From CAZJYI01 sp964550025 (GTDB taxonomy: Bacteria; Verrucomicrobiota; Kiritimatiellia; UBA8416; CAYOBW01), in the NCBI GenBank assembly GCA_964550025.1, contig CAZJYI010000050.1, positions 6,410 to 70,409 of the forward strand: a stretch of 64,000 nt of DNA. Direction: 5' to 3'. Below are positions 17,240-26,528 of the stretch, in pieces. The notes beneath the pieces were generated by a model. The model ran no database searches, was not told the origin of the DNA, and saw only the letters and a program-made list of their open reading frames with translations. The translations under genes were made by a program, and so were the position numbers. How positions within the stretch are numbered: position 1 is the first letter of the stretch; each line of letters opens with the position of its first letter.

Positions 17240-17973
17240 ATGGTCTGCCGGTATTCCGTCGGTGTCAAGGCCGTCATCGCTTTGAACTGCCGGGCAAACG
17301 CGCTCTGATCGCAATAGCCGCACGCCAGGGCGATTTCCGCGATCGACAACCTGGTACTCCGAAGCAGACGCGAGCCTTCCTTGATGCGGGTCTTTCCGAT
17401 GAGTTGCCCGACCGTCAACCCGAAGATCTTTTTGATGCGCTGCTCAAACTGGTAGACGGACAAGGAGGCCAGTCCCGCAAGCTCCGGCAGCCGGAGCGGC
17501 TCGCCGTAATGAGCGTGGATGTGATCGATGGCCGCGGCGAGCTCCTCGTAGTGCTTCCCCCGCTCGGTCGACACATGCAGGTCGCGGGAGATGCCCGCCA
17601 TGCCGCAGATCCCGCCGTCGTGGCTGCGAACGGGGATCTTGTTCGTCAGGCACCACCCCGCCGTGCGGTCGGGATAGAGATGCAGCTCGAGCCGGTCAGC
17701 GATGGCCTCTCCCGTTCGGACAACGTGCAGATCCTGTTCGATATAGCGATCTCCGAGGGGGGGCGGAAAGACATCCGCCGCCGTGCGCCCCAGGATCTCC
17801 GCCTTGTTGGCAAAACCGCACCGCGCGGCAAGCGTCTGGTTCACCGACATGTAACGGCCGTCGCGGTCCTTGATGAAGAACACGATGTCCGGGACGGCAT
17901 CCAGCAGGTCCGCCGCCACAAGGCGCGAGCCAAGCTGTTCGAAAAACGCCTGTTCGGAACCCACCGTGTCCAT
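17233..17973 (-). CDS. PAS-domain AraC-family transcriptional regulator
   Basis: The 246-residue protein joins an N-terminal PAS sensor domain (about 20-130; VPDIVFFIKDRDGRYMSVNQ) to a C-terminal AraC double helix-turn-helix (about 140-245; LSVYQFEQRIKKIFG, IAEIALACGYCDQSAFARQF, TPTEYR). It diverges from the HypE-like and HypD-like genes 132 bases away and probably regulates them in response to a small ligand or redox signal. GGGGGA precedes the start. AraC proteins normally sense through a cupin domain; the PAS version is less common. Confidence 0.85.
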   Translation of the reverse strand: MDTVGSEQAFFEQLGSRLVAADLLDAVPDIVFFIKDRDGRYMSVNQTLAARCGFANKAEILGRTAADVFPPPLGDRYIEQDLHVVRTGEAIADRLELHLYPDRTAGWCLTNKIPVRSHDGGICGMAGISRDLHVSTERGKHYEELAAAIDHIHAHYGEPLRLPELAGLASLSVYQFEQRIKKIFGLTVGQLIGKTRIKEGSRLLRSTRLSIAEIALACGYCDQSAFARQFKAMTALTPTEYRQTMV

Positions 17974-18026
17974 CTCGCATCCCCCATACCGGCCGTATCT
18001 GTGCAGAAAACCGAGTTCCGGTGTTC

Positions 18027-18065
18027 AGGATTATCCTAGACCCACATGCTACCATAGTGGGGTAG
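18027..18065. promoter_or_regulatory. Candidate operators between the AraC-type gene and the hypD operon
   Basis: AGGATTATCCT (18027-18037) is a perfect palindrome, and CTACC (18049-18053) with GGTAG (18061-18065) forms a second inverted repeat. Both lie in the 132-base divergent gap, so they are candidate regulator sites. Confidence 0.35.
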
Positions 18066-18105
18066 AGGAGTGTAATAGAAAGAAACCGGGAAGAAGAAAA
18101 CTCTG

Positions 18106-18900
18106 GTGACAACGACGCTGGCAATCCGGAAAGGCGTGGTCTTCGATATCAAGCGCTACGCCACCCACGACGGGCCAGGCATCCGCACGACCGTGTTCCT
18201 CAGCGGGTGCCCGCTGCGGTGCCGGTGGTGCCACAATCCGGAAGGGTTGTCATCCGGGACGGTAGACCGCGACGGGCAGGGCGGCGGCGAGCGTGGCGGT
18301 GTGCGACGCGTCACGGCACAGACGGTCATGGATGAAGTGCGGCGCGATATCGTGTTCTACGACCAGTCGGGCGGGGGCGTGACGTTCTCGGGCGGAGAAC
18401 CGTTCTCCCAGCCCGCCTTCCTGTCTGAGTTGCTGGATGCCTGCCGGGAGCAGGACATCCACGCCACCGTCGACACCTGCGGCTACATGGAACGGGCCGT
18501 CCTGGCGTCGATGGCAGACAGGATCGACCTCTTCCTGTACGACATAAAGCTGATGCGCGACAGCCTGCACCATCAATACACGGGCGTGTCCAATGCGCCG
18601 ATCCTCGATAATTACCGCCTGCTGGCGGAGCGCAACCGGCCAACCGTGGTGCGCTTCCCCGTCATCCCGGGCATTACGGACACGCCCGAGAACATCGAGG
18701 CCGTGATTGTCTTCCTGCTCGACGCCGGTGAATGCAGGGACGTGAGCCTGCTGCCCTATCACAAGACGGCCGCGGCCAAGTACGAACGTCTGGGTCTGGA
18801 GAACCTGATGCGCGGCGTCGAGACGCCGGGCACGGAAGAAATGGCGGAGATCCGCCGGCTGTTTGAAGAGCGCGGATTCCGCGTCAAGATTGGAGGCTGA
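18106..18900 (+). CDS. Glycyl radical enzyme activase (HypE-like radical SAM)
   Basis: The 264-residue radical SAM protein carries the cluster motif C35-PLR-C39-RW-C42 in the PflA-type context HDGPGIRTTVFLSGC, and the SAM-binding GGEP motif. It would abstract hydrogen from the glycine of the partner enzyme encoded 2 bases downstream. Many activases of glycyl radical eliminases have an inserted two-cluster ferredoxin region after the CxxxCxxC motif; here that span is a short Gly-rich loop, so the protein is the compact PflA-like form. The GTG start at 18106 is preceded by a weak AAGAAG site. Confidence 0.85.
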   Translation: MTTTLAIRKGVVFDIKRYATHDGPGIRTTVFLSGCPLRCRWCHNPEGLSSGTVDRDGQGGGERGGVRRVTAQTVMDEVRRDIVFYDQSGGGVTFSGGEPFSQPAFLSELLDACREQDIHATVDTCGYMERAVLASMADRIDLFLYDIKLMRDSLHHQYTGVSNAPILDNYRLLAERNRPTVVRFPVIPGITDTPENIEAVIVFLLDAGECRDVSLLPYHKTAAAKYERLGLENLMRGVETPGTEEMAEIRRLFEERGFRVKIGG

Positions 18901-18902
18901 CC

Positions 18903-21266
18903 ATGCGAGAGAGAATTCGCAGGCTTAGAGAGAATACGCTGCAGGCAACGCCGAGGATATCCACCGAGCGCGCGCAACTCGTCACCGAGTGCTGCCGGCA
19001 GCCCGAGACGCAGCGCGAGTCCATTCCGGTTCAGCGTGCGCTGGCCTTCAGGCACGTCATGGCCCGCAAGGCCCTGTACGTCGGCGACGGCGAGCTGATC
19101 GTCGGAGAGCGCGGTCCCGAGCCGGCTGCGGTTCCTACATACCCGGAGATCTGCGTTCACAGCATGGAAGACCTCGACACGTTGGACACGCGCGAGAAGA
19201 TCTCCTACCGCGTTGACGAGGAAGCACGGCAGCTCCACGAGTCCGAAATCCTCCCCTTCTGGAAGGGACGAGCCCAGCGGGACCGCCTTTTCAGGGAACT
19301 CCCTGCCGAATGGCATGCGGCCTATGAAGCCGGCATCTTCACCGAGTTCCAGGAACAGCGTACGCCCGGCCACACGGCCCTGGGCGACAAAATCTTCCGG
19401 AAGGGCTTCCTCGACATCAAGAACGACATCCGCAACCAGCTCGAGGCCCTGGACTTCTGCAGCGACCCGCAGGCCCAGGACAAGAAGGAAGAGCTCCAGG
19501 CCATGAACGTCGCGGCGGACGCCATCCTGACCTATGCCGCGCGCTACGCCGACAGGCTGGAAGAGATGCAGGCCGAGGAACCCGACGCAGAGCGCCGGCG
19601 CGAGCTCCAGCAGATGGCGCGCAACTGCCGCCACGTGCCGGCACACCCGCCCGAGACGTTCTGGCAGGCGTTGCAATGCTACTGGTTCGTCCACGTCGGG
19701 GTCATCACCGAGCTCAATCCCTGGGATTCGTTCAACCCGGGACGGCTGGACCAACACCTGTTCCCCTTCTACAGCCGCGAGATCGAGGCCGGCACGCTGA
19801 CGGAGGAAGATGCCCTGGAGTTGCTCCAGGCATTCTGGATCAAGTTCCACAACCATCCGGCTCCGCCCAAGGTGGGCGTCACGGCGGCGGAGAGCGGCAC
19901 CTACACCGACTTCGCCCTCATCAACCTGGGCGGCGTCAAGGCCGACGGTTCCGATGCCGTCAACGATCTCACCTACGTGATCCTGGACGTCATTGAGGAG
20001 ATGCGCCTGCTGCAGCCGAGCTCGATGGTCCAACTCAGCAAGAAGAACCCCGACCGCTTCATCAAGCGCGCGGCAAGAATCGTGCGCACGGGGTTCGGCC
20101 AACCGTCGATATTCAATACCGACGCCATCGTTCAGGAACTGACACGGCAGGGCAAATCCATCGAGGATGCCCGCTGTGGCGGAGCCAGCGGCTGCGTGGA
20201 AAGCGGTGCCTTCGGCAAGGAAGCCTATTTCCTCAGCGGCTATTTCAGCATCCCGAAAATCCTCGAGATCACGTTGAACAACGGCGTCGATCCGCGCACG
20301 GGAAAGACCATCGGCGCGGCAACGGGAGAGCCGGCCGCCTTCGAGTCCTTCGACGATTTCTATGAGGCTTTTGCCGCGCAACTGCGCCATTTCGTCGATA
20401 TCAAAGTGCGGGGCAACAACGTCATCGAACGGCTGTATGCGAAATACATGCCCGTGCCGTTCCTGTCGCTGGTGATCGAGGACTGCGTCGAGAACGGCCG
20501 GGACTACCACTGCGGCGGTGCGCGCTACAACACGACGTATATCCAGGGCGTCGGTCTCGGGACCATCACCGACTGCCTCGCGGCAATCAAGCACAACGTC
20601 TACGACACGGAACGCGTCGCCATGGGCGAACTGCTCGAAGCGTTGCAGGAGGATTTCGCGGGCCGCGAAGCGCTGCGGAATCTCCTTCTGGAAGACACGC
20701 CGAAGTTCGGAAACGACGACGACCGCGCCGACGAGCTGGCGCGCCGGGTCTTCGAGACGTACTTCGGCCTTGTCGACGGCCGGCCGAATCCGCGCGGCGG
20801 TTGCCATCGCGTCAACATGCTGCCGACAACGGTACACGTCTACTTCGGCAGCGTGACGGGCGCGTTGCCGGACGGCCGCAAAGCCGGTGTAGCGCTCTCC
20901 GAGGGGATTTCCCCGGTCCAGGGGGCCGACCGCAAAGGTCCCACGGCCGTCCTGCGTTCGGCCGCCAAGATCGACCACATCAAGACAGGAGGGACGCTCC
21001 TCAACCAGAAGTTCACGCCGCAGCTCCTGGAAGACGACGATGGCATAGCCAAGCTGGCGCAGCTCGTCCGCGGCTATTTTCGTATGGACGGTCATCACGT
21101 GCAATTCAACGTCGTTACCAGGGAAACGCTGATCCACGCGCAAGAGCACCCGGAAGACCATCGCGACCTGATCGTGCGCGTGGCGGGCTACAGCGACTAC
21201 TTCGTCAACCTGAACGCGGAACTGCAGAACGAGATCATTCGGCGGACGGAACACGAGACGATGTGA
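18903..21266 (+). CDS. hypD: Glycyl radical enzyme, probable trans-4-hydroxy-L-proline dehydratase
   Basis: The 787-residue protein has the catalytic cysteine and base GCVESG (C431, E433) and the glycyl radical site RVAGYSD (G762). The C-x-E arrangement marks an eliminase rather than pyruvate formate-lyase. The residues described for Clostridioides difficile HypD (H160, D278, S334, F340, C434, E436, G765) appear at a constant offset of three (H157, D275, S331, F337, C431, E433, G762), and length is the same within two residues. HypD removes water from hydroxyproline to give pyrroline-5-carboxylate. The usual neighbour proC is absent from this window. The enzyme is oxygen-sensitive, which points to anaerobic growth. 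The HypD comparison is from memory, not a search. Confidence 0.85.
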   Translation: MRERIRRLRENTLQATPRISTERAQLVTECCRQPETQRESIPVQRALAFRHVMARKALYVGDGELIVGERGPEPAAVPTYPEICVHSMEDLDTLDTREKISYRVDEEARQLHESEILPFWKGRAQRDRLFRELPAEWHAAYEAGIFTEFQEQRTPGHTALGDKIFRKGFLDIKNDIRNQLEALDFCSDPQAQDKKEELQAMNVAADAILTYAARYADRLEEMQAEEPDAERRRELQQMARNCRHVPAHPPETFWQALQCYWFVHVGVITELNPWDSFNPGRLDQHLFPFYSREIEAGTLTEEDALELLQAFWIKFHNHPAPPKVGVTAAESGTYTDFALINLGGVKADGSDAVNDLTYVILDVIEEMRLLQPSSMVQLSKKNPDRFIKRAARIVRTGFGQPSIFNTDAIVQELTRQGKSIEDARCGGASGCVESGAFGKEAYFLSGYFSIPKILEITLNNGVDPRTGKTIGAATGEPAAFESFDDFYEAFAAQLRHFVDIKVRGNNVIERLYAKYMPVPFLSLVIEDCVENGRDYHCGGARYNTTYIQGVGLGTITDCLAAIKHNVYDTERVAMGELLEALQEDFAGREALRNLLLEDTPKFGNDDDRADELARRVFETYFGLVDGRPNPRGGCHRVNMLPTTVHVYFGSVTGALPDGRKAGVALSEGISPVQGADRKGPTAVLRSAAKIDHIKTGGTLLNQKFTPQLLEDDDGIAKLAQLVRGYFRMDGHHVQFNVVTRETLIHAQEHPEDHRDLIVRVAGYSDYFVNLNAELQNEIIRRTEHETM

Positions 21267-21273
21267 CACGAAT

Positions 21274-21295
21274 CTCAGATTGCGCTTGATCTGAG
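21274..21295. promoter_or_regulatory. Perfect hairpin after hypD
   Basis: CTCAGAT (21274-21280) and ATCTGAG (21289-21295) form a 7-bp stem with an 8-base loop directly after the hypD stop. No T-run follows, so it is more likely an mRNA-stabilizing hairpin or weak terminator. Confidence 0.35.
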
Positions 21296-21323
21296 TGCGC
21301 GGCTGGCGGATGCTCCCCCGTCT

Positions 21324-22484
21324 ATGAGCACCGATCTTCAGCCGCCGAAAACGACAGTACTGGCCATGGATACCGGTCCCTCGGAGCCGGCGCCGGACAG
21401 GTCTTCTTTTGGGGTGACTCTCACCGACCTCATGCGCAACTACCGGGCCATTTTCGAGGCCAACGCGATCTACTACCCGGTCTCCTACCAGTTTGTCCGC
21501 GAGCTGGGCCGCGGACAACAGGGCATCGTCATGCTCGGGGTACGGCACGGTGCGCGGGGATGCACCACGGAGCATGCGATCAAGGTATTCACGCCCGGCC
21601 TCTACCAGACACCAAACCAGTACTGGACGGACATGGGCCGTATTGCACGGCAGATCTCGCGCCTGCACAGTGTGCAGAACGCCAGCCTCGTGTCGCGGCA
21701 CTCATACGAAGAAACGCAGGGCATCGGGTACGTCGAAATGGAGGCCATCGATGGCGTAGACCTCCGGCGCCTCCTGACGCCGCACCACCTCGACGTCGTG
21801 CGGGAACGTTCGTCGGACGACGAATGGGACCGCTTCACGCGCACGATCTTTCGTCTCGAGAACGACCGGCTGACCATCCAGCCGGGTATCGCCATCTACA
21901 TTGTCAGAAGCATTCTGCGCGGCCTGGAGGTCCTGCACGAGTGCAACTTCCTGCACGCCGACATCAAGCCCGCCAATGTCATGATCAACCGGCAGGGTTA
22001 CCCCAAGATCGTCGACTTCGGGCGGGCCGTCGTGCCGGAAACGGAACAGGCGGTCCTTTTCGGCTCCCCCATGTACATGGCGCCGGAGGCCCACCGCCGG
22101 GAACCGCCAAAGACACAGTCCGATCTCTACAGCGTCGGCCTGGTGGCGCTCGAGATGCTGCGCGGCGAGCCGCTCATGCCGGATACGCAGACACGGGAAG
22201 ACGAACTGCTCGCCGTCAAGGAGGGATTGCCCGAAGAGCTGCGAGACCTGCTGCCGCCGTACATTCTGGAGAACGAGGACCTGGTCGAGATCCTGCATCG
22301 GCTGATCAGCATCGAGCCTGAAGACCGCTACGCCAGCGCACGCGACGCCGAGGGCGGAAGCGGCGGCCTCAGGGTCATCGACCGCCAGCTCGTCCAGGCC
22401 GGTCTCGACAGCGAGTACGCCAGGGACCTGGCCGATTACATGGCCAAGCTCGTCAACCCGGCTACGGACCGGGTGGAAGCCTGA
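21324..22484 (+). CDS. Soluble Hanks-type serine/threonine protein kinase
   Basis: The 386-residue kinase has the glycine loop GRGQQGIV (about 57-64), the ATP lysine in AIKVF, the catalytic loop HADIKPANVMIN (HAD instead of HRD), DFG and the APE segment (YMAPEAH). No membrane helix, PASTA or TPR domain is seen, unlike most bacterial Ser/Thr kinases, so it should be cytoplasmic. The first 45 residues are Pro-rich. It lies 57 bases downstream of hypD in the same direction; a functional link is unproven. Substrates are unknown. Confidence 0.88.
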   Translation: MSTDLQPPKTTVLAMDTGPSEPAPDRSSFGVTLTDLMRNYRAIFEANAIYYPVSYQFVRELGRGQQGIVMLGVRHGARGCTTEHAIKVFTPGLYQTPNQYWTDMGRIARQISRLHSVQNASLVSRHSYEETQGIGYVEMEAIDGVDLRRLLTPHHLDVVRERSSDDEWDRFTRTIFRLENDRLTIQPGIAIYIVRSILRGLEVLHECNFLHADIKPANVMINRQGYPKIVDFGRAVVPETEQAVLFGSPMYMAPEAHRREPPKTQSDLYSVGLVALEMLRGEPLMPDTQTREDELLAVKEGLPEELRDLLPPYILENEDLVEILHRLISIEPEDRYASARDAEGGSGGLRVIDRQLVQAGLDSEYARDLADYMAKLVNPATDRVEA

Positions 22485-22531
22485 GCGTGCGTTCGCCGAC
22501 AGTCTCCACACCCCCGTGACCGCTCCGCGAG

Positions 22532-22734
22532 GATCGGGGCGCGAGAGAGTGCGATTACGATCGGGGAGAACTACCATTCCCCTCCCCAATCATAATCCCA
22601 CTCCTCCCCCTCACCAATCGCCCCGAAGACCGACCGAGGCGATCGGGGCGCGAGAGAGTGCGATTACGATCGGGGAGAACTACCATTCCCCTCCCCAATC
22701 TTAATCCCACTCCTCCCCCTCACCAATCGCCCCC
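22532..22734. repeat. Two tandem copies of a 109-bp palindromic element
   Basis: Copy 1 begins at 22532 and copy 2 at 22641. Over 93 bases they differ at essentially one position (CATAAT versus CTTAAT). Within each copy the left half, containing GTGCGATTACGATCGGGGAG, is imperfectly complementary to the right half, containing CTCCCCAATCATAATCCCAC, so each copy can fold into a long hairpin. Confidence 0.8.
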
Positions 22735-22870
22735 AAAACCGCACCATACTCTGCCACCAAACCTGTGCTCGGACTACGGGATGGAGTGGGGGCAGAGAGT
22801 ACGGGTGAGAGTACGGGTAGTCACTACTCGCTCACGCTCGTGGCTACATCGGACGCGACGAAGACAAGAA

Positions 22871-22902
22871 AAGCCCCGACCGCCCATCGCGAACGGCCGG
22901 GG
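22871..22902. terminator. Probable bidirectional terminator between the kinase and isomerase genes
   Basis: AAGCCCCG and CGGGGCTT flank a GC-rich loop with further CCG/CGG pairing. The plus strand continues CTGTTTT and the minus strand TTTTCTTGT, so it can serve both convergent genes. Confidence 0.75.
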
Positions 22903-22930
22903 CTTCTGTTTTCCCCGTTAGGGTCAGCGC

Positions 22931-23923
22931 CTACTTGTCGAACTGCGCGTCAAACGCAATGTCGCTTGACGGGAAGTCGACGGTTCTGACGAACTCGCAG
23001 GCCTCGGCGGCGCCGTGGCAGCGGTCCATACGCGAGTCTTCCCATTCCACCGACAGCGGGCCCTTGTACCCGACGTCGTTCAGCGCCACGATGATCTCCT
23101 CGAAGTCGATGTCACCGTGACCCAGCGAGCGGAAGTCCCAGAAGCGGCGCGGGTCGGCAAACTCGGTATGACCGCCGAAGACACCAACGCTGCCGTCGCC
23201 ATGGCCCCACCACGCATCCTTCATGTGCGCATGGAAAATGCGTTTGCCGAACGTGCGGATGAACTTGACGTAGTCGACGCCCTGGTAACCCAGGTGCGAC
23301 GGGTCGTAGTTGAAGCCGAAGCAGGGGTGGTTCTTCACCGCGGCCAGTGCGCGCTCAGCCGAGGCGATGTCAAAGGCGATCTCCGTCGGATGCACTTCCA
23401 GCGCAAACTTGACGCCCTTGTCCTTGAACACGTCCAGGATCGGGATCCAGTCCTTGGCAAACGCTTCGTACCCCGCGTCGATCTGCCCCGGCGCACAGGG
23501 CGGGAACGAGTACAGCAGGTGCCAGATCGGCGACCCGGTGAAACCGTTGACAACCTTCAGACCCATGTTCGCGGCGGCTTTGGCCGTGTTCTTCATGGTC
23601 CTGATGGCCCACTGCTTCGCCTTCTTCGGGCTCCCCGCCACGCTCGGCGGCGCAAACTGGTAGTGGCGCTCGTCGATGTTGTCGCTCACGAGCTGCCCGG
23701 CGAGGTGATGGGAGATGGCCCAGCACTTCAGACCGTGCTTCGCGAGAATCGCATGGCGGTCTTCGCAGTACCTCTTGCTGCGCGCGCCCTTGTCGGGATC
23801 AAAGTGATCACCCCAGCAAGCCAACTCCAACCCGTCGTACCCCCAGTCGGCCGCCATCTTCGCCAGCTCTTCCAGCGGCAGGTCCGCCCACTGGCCCGTG
23901 AAAAGTGTTACCGGTCTACCCAT
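22931..23923 (-). CDS. Sugar phosphate isomerase/epimerase (xylose isomerase-like TIM barrel)
   Basis: The 330-residue protein is a cytoplasmic AP-endonuclease-2/xylose-isomerase-type TIM barrel. Candidate metal ligands sit in EVHPTEI, NYDPSHLGY, HAHMKDA and SVEWED. Members isomerise or epimerise sugars or inositol derivatives; the exact substrate cannot be read from sequence. AAGGAGG lies six bases before the ATG at 23923. An ATG further upstream (23944) would translate the ribosome site itself, so it is rejected. The sialate esterase gene diverges from it, which suggests a glycan catabolism context. Confidence 0.85.
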   Translation of the reverse strand: MGRPVTLFTGQWADLPLEELAKMAADWGYDGLELACWGDHFDPDKGARSKRYCEDRHAILAKHGLKCWAISHHLAGQLVSDNIDERHYQFAPPSVAGSPKKAKQWAIRTMKNTAKAAANMGLKVVNGFTGSPIWHLLYSFPPCAPGQIDAGYEAFAKDWIPILDVFKDKGVKFALEVHPTEIAFDIASAERALAAVKNHPCFGFNYDPSHLGYQGVDYVKFIRTFGKRIFHAHMKDAWWGHGDGSVGVFGGHTEFADPRRFWDFRSLGHGDIDFEEIIVALNDVGYKGPLSVEWEDSRMDRCHGAAEACEFVRTVDFPSSDIAFDAQFDK

Positions 23924-23929
23924 GCTCTT

Positions 23930-23936
23930 CCTCCTT
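23930..23936 (-). promoter_or_regulatory. Ribosome-binding site deciding the isomerase start
   Basis: A perfect AAGGAGG on the minus strand sits six bases upstream of ATG 23923 and lies inside the alternative reading from 23944. Confidence 0.8.
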
Positions 23937-24162
23937 CCTGACATTCCTCTTCATGATTCAGCCACCGCCCAAGCCTGACCCGGCGGCACGGCGGCTCCAT
24001 CCGTGGCGCTTACTGTAGCCAAGCGGGGGGCGGCATGCAATAGCGCAGGCCGGGGAAAACCGGAAAAAAAGCGGCGAGCGGGGATTGATCCGGCGAGCGG
24101 CATACCGCATCATCGGGGTTCGCATCCACACAGTGAACCTGTCACCATCGAGGAGGAGTTTC

Positions 24163-26370
24163 ATGCGCACACGGAACACCCGGCATCTCTGGACCCTGAC
24201 CTTTGTGGTCGCCATCGCCCTCATCGCCGGCCTGGCACACGCCGAGCTCAGGCTGCCAAAGGTGTTCGGCAACAACATGGTCCTGCAGCGCGACTCGGCC
24301 GTCCCTGTGTGGGGATGGGCCGATCCGGGGGCGCGAGTAACCGTACAATTCGCGGACCAGACCAAACAGTGCGTTGCCGACGCCGCCGGCAGGTGGACGG
24401 TGCGCCTGGACGCCATGCCGGCCAGCGCGGAGGGGCGAACGCTCACGGTCACGGTCGGAGACGGACAGGAGAAAGCCGCGTTCACGGCGGTCCTGGTCGG
24501 CGAAGTGTGGCTCTGCTCCGGGCAGTCCAACATGCAGTGGAGCGTGAACCAGTCGAAGAACCCGGCCGATGAGATCGCGAACGCCAGGTGGCCGCTGATC
24601 CGGCACATCGCCATACCGCGCGTCCCGTCCGGACACCCCCGCGACGACGTGGACGCGAGCTGGCAGATCTGCTCTCCCGAAACGGCGGCCGGCTTCTCCG
24701 CCGTGGCCTACTACTTCGGCCGGCACCTGCACCGCGAACTGAACGTCCCCGTCGGGTTGATCCACTCTTCGTGGGGTGGCACGCGCATCGAACCCTGGAC
24801 ACCGCCCGAGGGCTTCGCCGCCGTGCCCGCATTGGCCGGCATCCACGAGCAGGTCCAGAATGCCATGCCGACGTCTCCGAAGTTCAAGGCGCGCCTGGGG
24901 AAGTACATCGGGCAGGTCGAAGCCTGGATGGCCGAGGCGCGAAAGTCCATCGCGTCGGGGTCACCGCTTGCGCCCATCCCCGACTACCCGCCGGAGCTGA
25001 AACCGCTGGGCGAGCGCCAGCAGCCCTGTGCGCTCTACAACGGGATGATCCACGCGCTCGTCCCCTACGCCATTCGCGGCGCCATCTGGTACCAGGGCGA
25101 GTCGAACCACACCGAAGGCATGCTCTACTACGAGAAGATGAAGGCGCTCATCGGCGGCTGGCGCGAATTGTGGAAGCGGGGCGACTTCCCCTTCTACTTC
25201 GTCCAGATCGCCCCCTTCCAATACGGCAATGAATCGCCGGCCATTCTACCCAGGCTGTGGGAGGCCCAGACCGCCGCGTTGGCCATCCCTAACACGGGCA
25301 TGACGGTCATCAGCGACATCGGCAACCTCAAGGACATCCACCCGAAGAACAAGCAGGGCGTCGGGGCCAGGCTGGGACAGATCGCACTGGCGAAGACGTA
25401 CGGCATCGAGAACATCGTCTACTCCGGACCGATGTTCAAGTCCATGGCGATCGAAGGCAATTCCATCCGCGTCACGTTCGATCACGTGGGCGGCGGGCTC
25501 GCCTCGCGCGACGGCAAGCCGCTATCGTGGTTCGAGATCGTCGGGCCGGACACGGACTTCGTGAAGGCTGACGCAACCATTGACGGCAACGCGGTCGTGC
25601 TCTCTTCCCCCGCGGTCACGAACCCGGCCGCCGTTCGCTTCGCCTGGCACAAGCTGGCGGAGCCCAACCTGATGAACAAGGAGGGACTGCCGGCCAACCC
25701 CTTCCGCGCCGGCGAAGTGCCGAGGCGGGACTGGCTCGCGCTGAAGGTCGAAGAGGCAGAGGAATACGAGCTCGTCTACTCGCTGGACCTTGCGAAGCTC
25801 GGGAAGACGGTCCGGTACGACATCGACAACCGGGGCAAGCTCAACGGCGCCTTCGACCGCATCGCCTACTTCCTGGAGCTCAAGAAGGCCGGAAAACAGG
25901 TCCGGTACTTGTACGTCTCGATGGACGCGTTCTCCGACGACCTCTCGAAGATCGGCATCCCGACGTTTGCGTCCAAAGCGGAGTTCCAGCAGAAAGTCGC
26001 CAACATGAACGTCTTCTCCAACGCCGATGGCATCAGAACCGGCAAGGGCATCGCGACGGGCAACATCGAGTTCTGGCCTGACAACTACGGACCGTCGAAC
26101 AGCGCGTCGGTACCGAAAGCGTCACCCGGAGTCTACGACTTTGGCGATCAGCCGACCGAACCGGAGGACGGCTACGGCTCGATGCAGGTGCACAACTACG
26201 GTGCGGGCCAGACGCTGTTCGCGATCAACAAGTGGAAATCGGGCAACCAGGCCGACATCGGCATCGGCAACAGCGCCGGCAGAACACGCGACTGGACCTT
26301 CACGTCCAACGCGGCAAGCTACGAGACCAAGAACCTGCGCGTGCTGGTGAGGATGCGAAAGGGGGACTGA
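24163..26370 (+). CDS. Exported sialate O-acetylesterase with extra C-terminal region
   Basis: The 735-residue protein has a signal peptide ending LAHA (about residue 27), a small beta domain, and an SGNH/SASA esterase domain with catalytic GQSNMQW (S122) and the AIWYQGESN block. It would remove acetyl groups from sialic acids or related glycans outside the cytoplasm. The catalytic part ends near 530; about 200 further residues (WLALKVEEAEEYELVYSLDL to the end) form an unrecognised beta-rich region with FWPDNYGPSN and VYDFGD. GAGGAGGAG precedes the ATG at 24163; the frame's upstream extension lacks a signal peptide. Confidence 0.85.
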   Translation: MRTRNTRHLWTLTFVVAIALIAGLAHAELRLPKVFGNNMVLQRDSAVPVWGWADPGARVTVQFADQTKQCVADAAGRWTVRLDAMPASAEGRTLTVTVGDGQEKAAFTAVLVGEVWLCSGQSNMQWSVNQSKNPADEIANARWPLIRHIAIPRVPSGHPRDDVDASWQICSPETAAGFSAVAYYFGRHLHRELNVPVGLIHSSWGGTRIEPWTPPEGFAAVPALAGIHEQVQNAMPTSPKFKARLGKYIGQVEAWMAEARKSIASGSPLAPIPDYPPELKPLGERQQPCALYNGMIHALVPYAIRGAIWYQGESNHTEGMLYYEKMKALIGGWRELWKRGDFPFYFVQIAPFQYGNESPAILPRLWEAQTAALAIPNTGMTVISDIGNLKDIHPKNKQGVGARLGQIALAKTYGIENIVYSGPMFKSMAIEGNSIRVTFDHVGGGLASRDGKPLSWFEIVGPDTDFVKADATIDGNAVVLSSPAVTNPAAVRFAWHKLAEPNLMNKEGLPANPFRAGEVPRRDWLALKVEEAEEYELVYSLDLAKLGKTVRYDIDNRGKLNGAFDRIAYFLELKKAGKQVRYLYVSMDAFSDDLSKIGIPTFASKAEFQQKVANMNVFSNADGIRTGKGIATGNIEFWPDNYGPSNSASVPKASPGVYDFGDQPTEPEDGYGSMQVHNYGAGQTLFAINKWKSGNQADIGIGNSAGRTRDWTFTSNAASYETKNLRVLVRMRKGD

Positions 26371-26528
26371 GGGCAACGGCAAGACGAACACAATTGGCCG
26401 TTGTGGCGTAGTGGGGTACGAGAACAGCGCAGTCCCGGCACGCCCCCGCAGCGTCGCGATTCTAATTGCATGCAGCGCCCCTCACGCCTATACTTCGCGT
26501 AATCGTAGAAGGTACCAGGAGAATCTGC

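Larger units (their letters stand above)
22485..22930. other. Repeat-rich intergenic region
   Basis: No gene is seen. The region holds a 109-bp tandem duplication (22532-22734), a short direct repeat AGAGTACGGGT twice near 22796-22818, and a probable bidirectional terminator at 22871-22902. Confidence 0.7.

Noticed and set aside
18759..21701. A 980-codon open frame on the minus strand
   Set aside because: It is antisense to hypD, which has intact catalytic motifs; no family features are seen on the minus strand.
22532..22734. CRISPR array
   Set aside because: Only two copies, directly adjacent, with no spacers; no cas genes nearby. The heptamer arrays also lack spacers.
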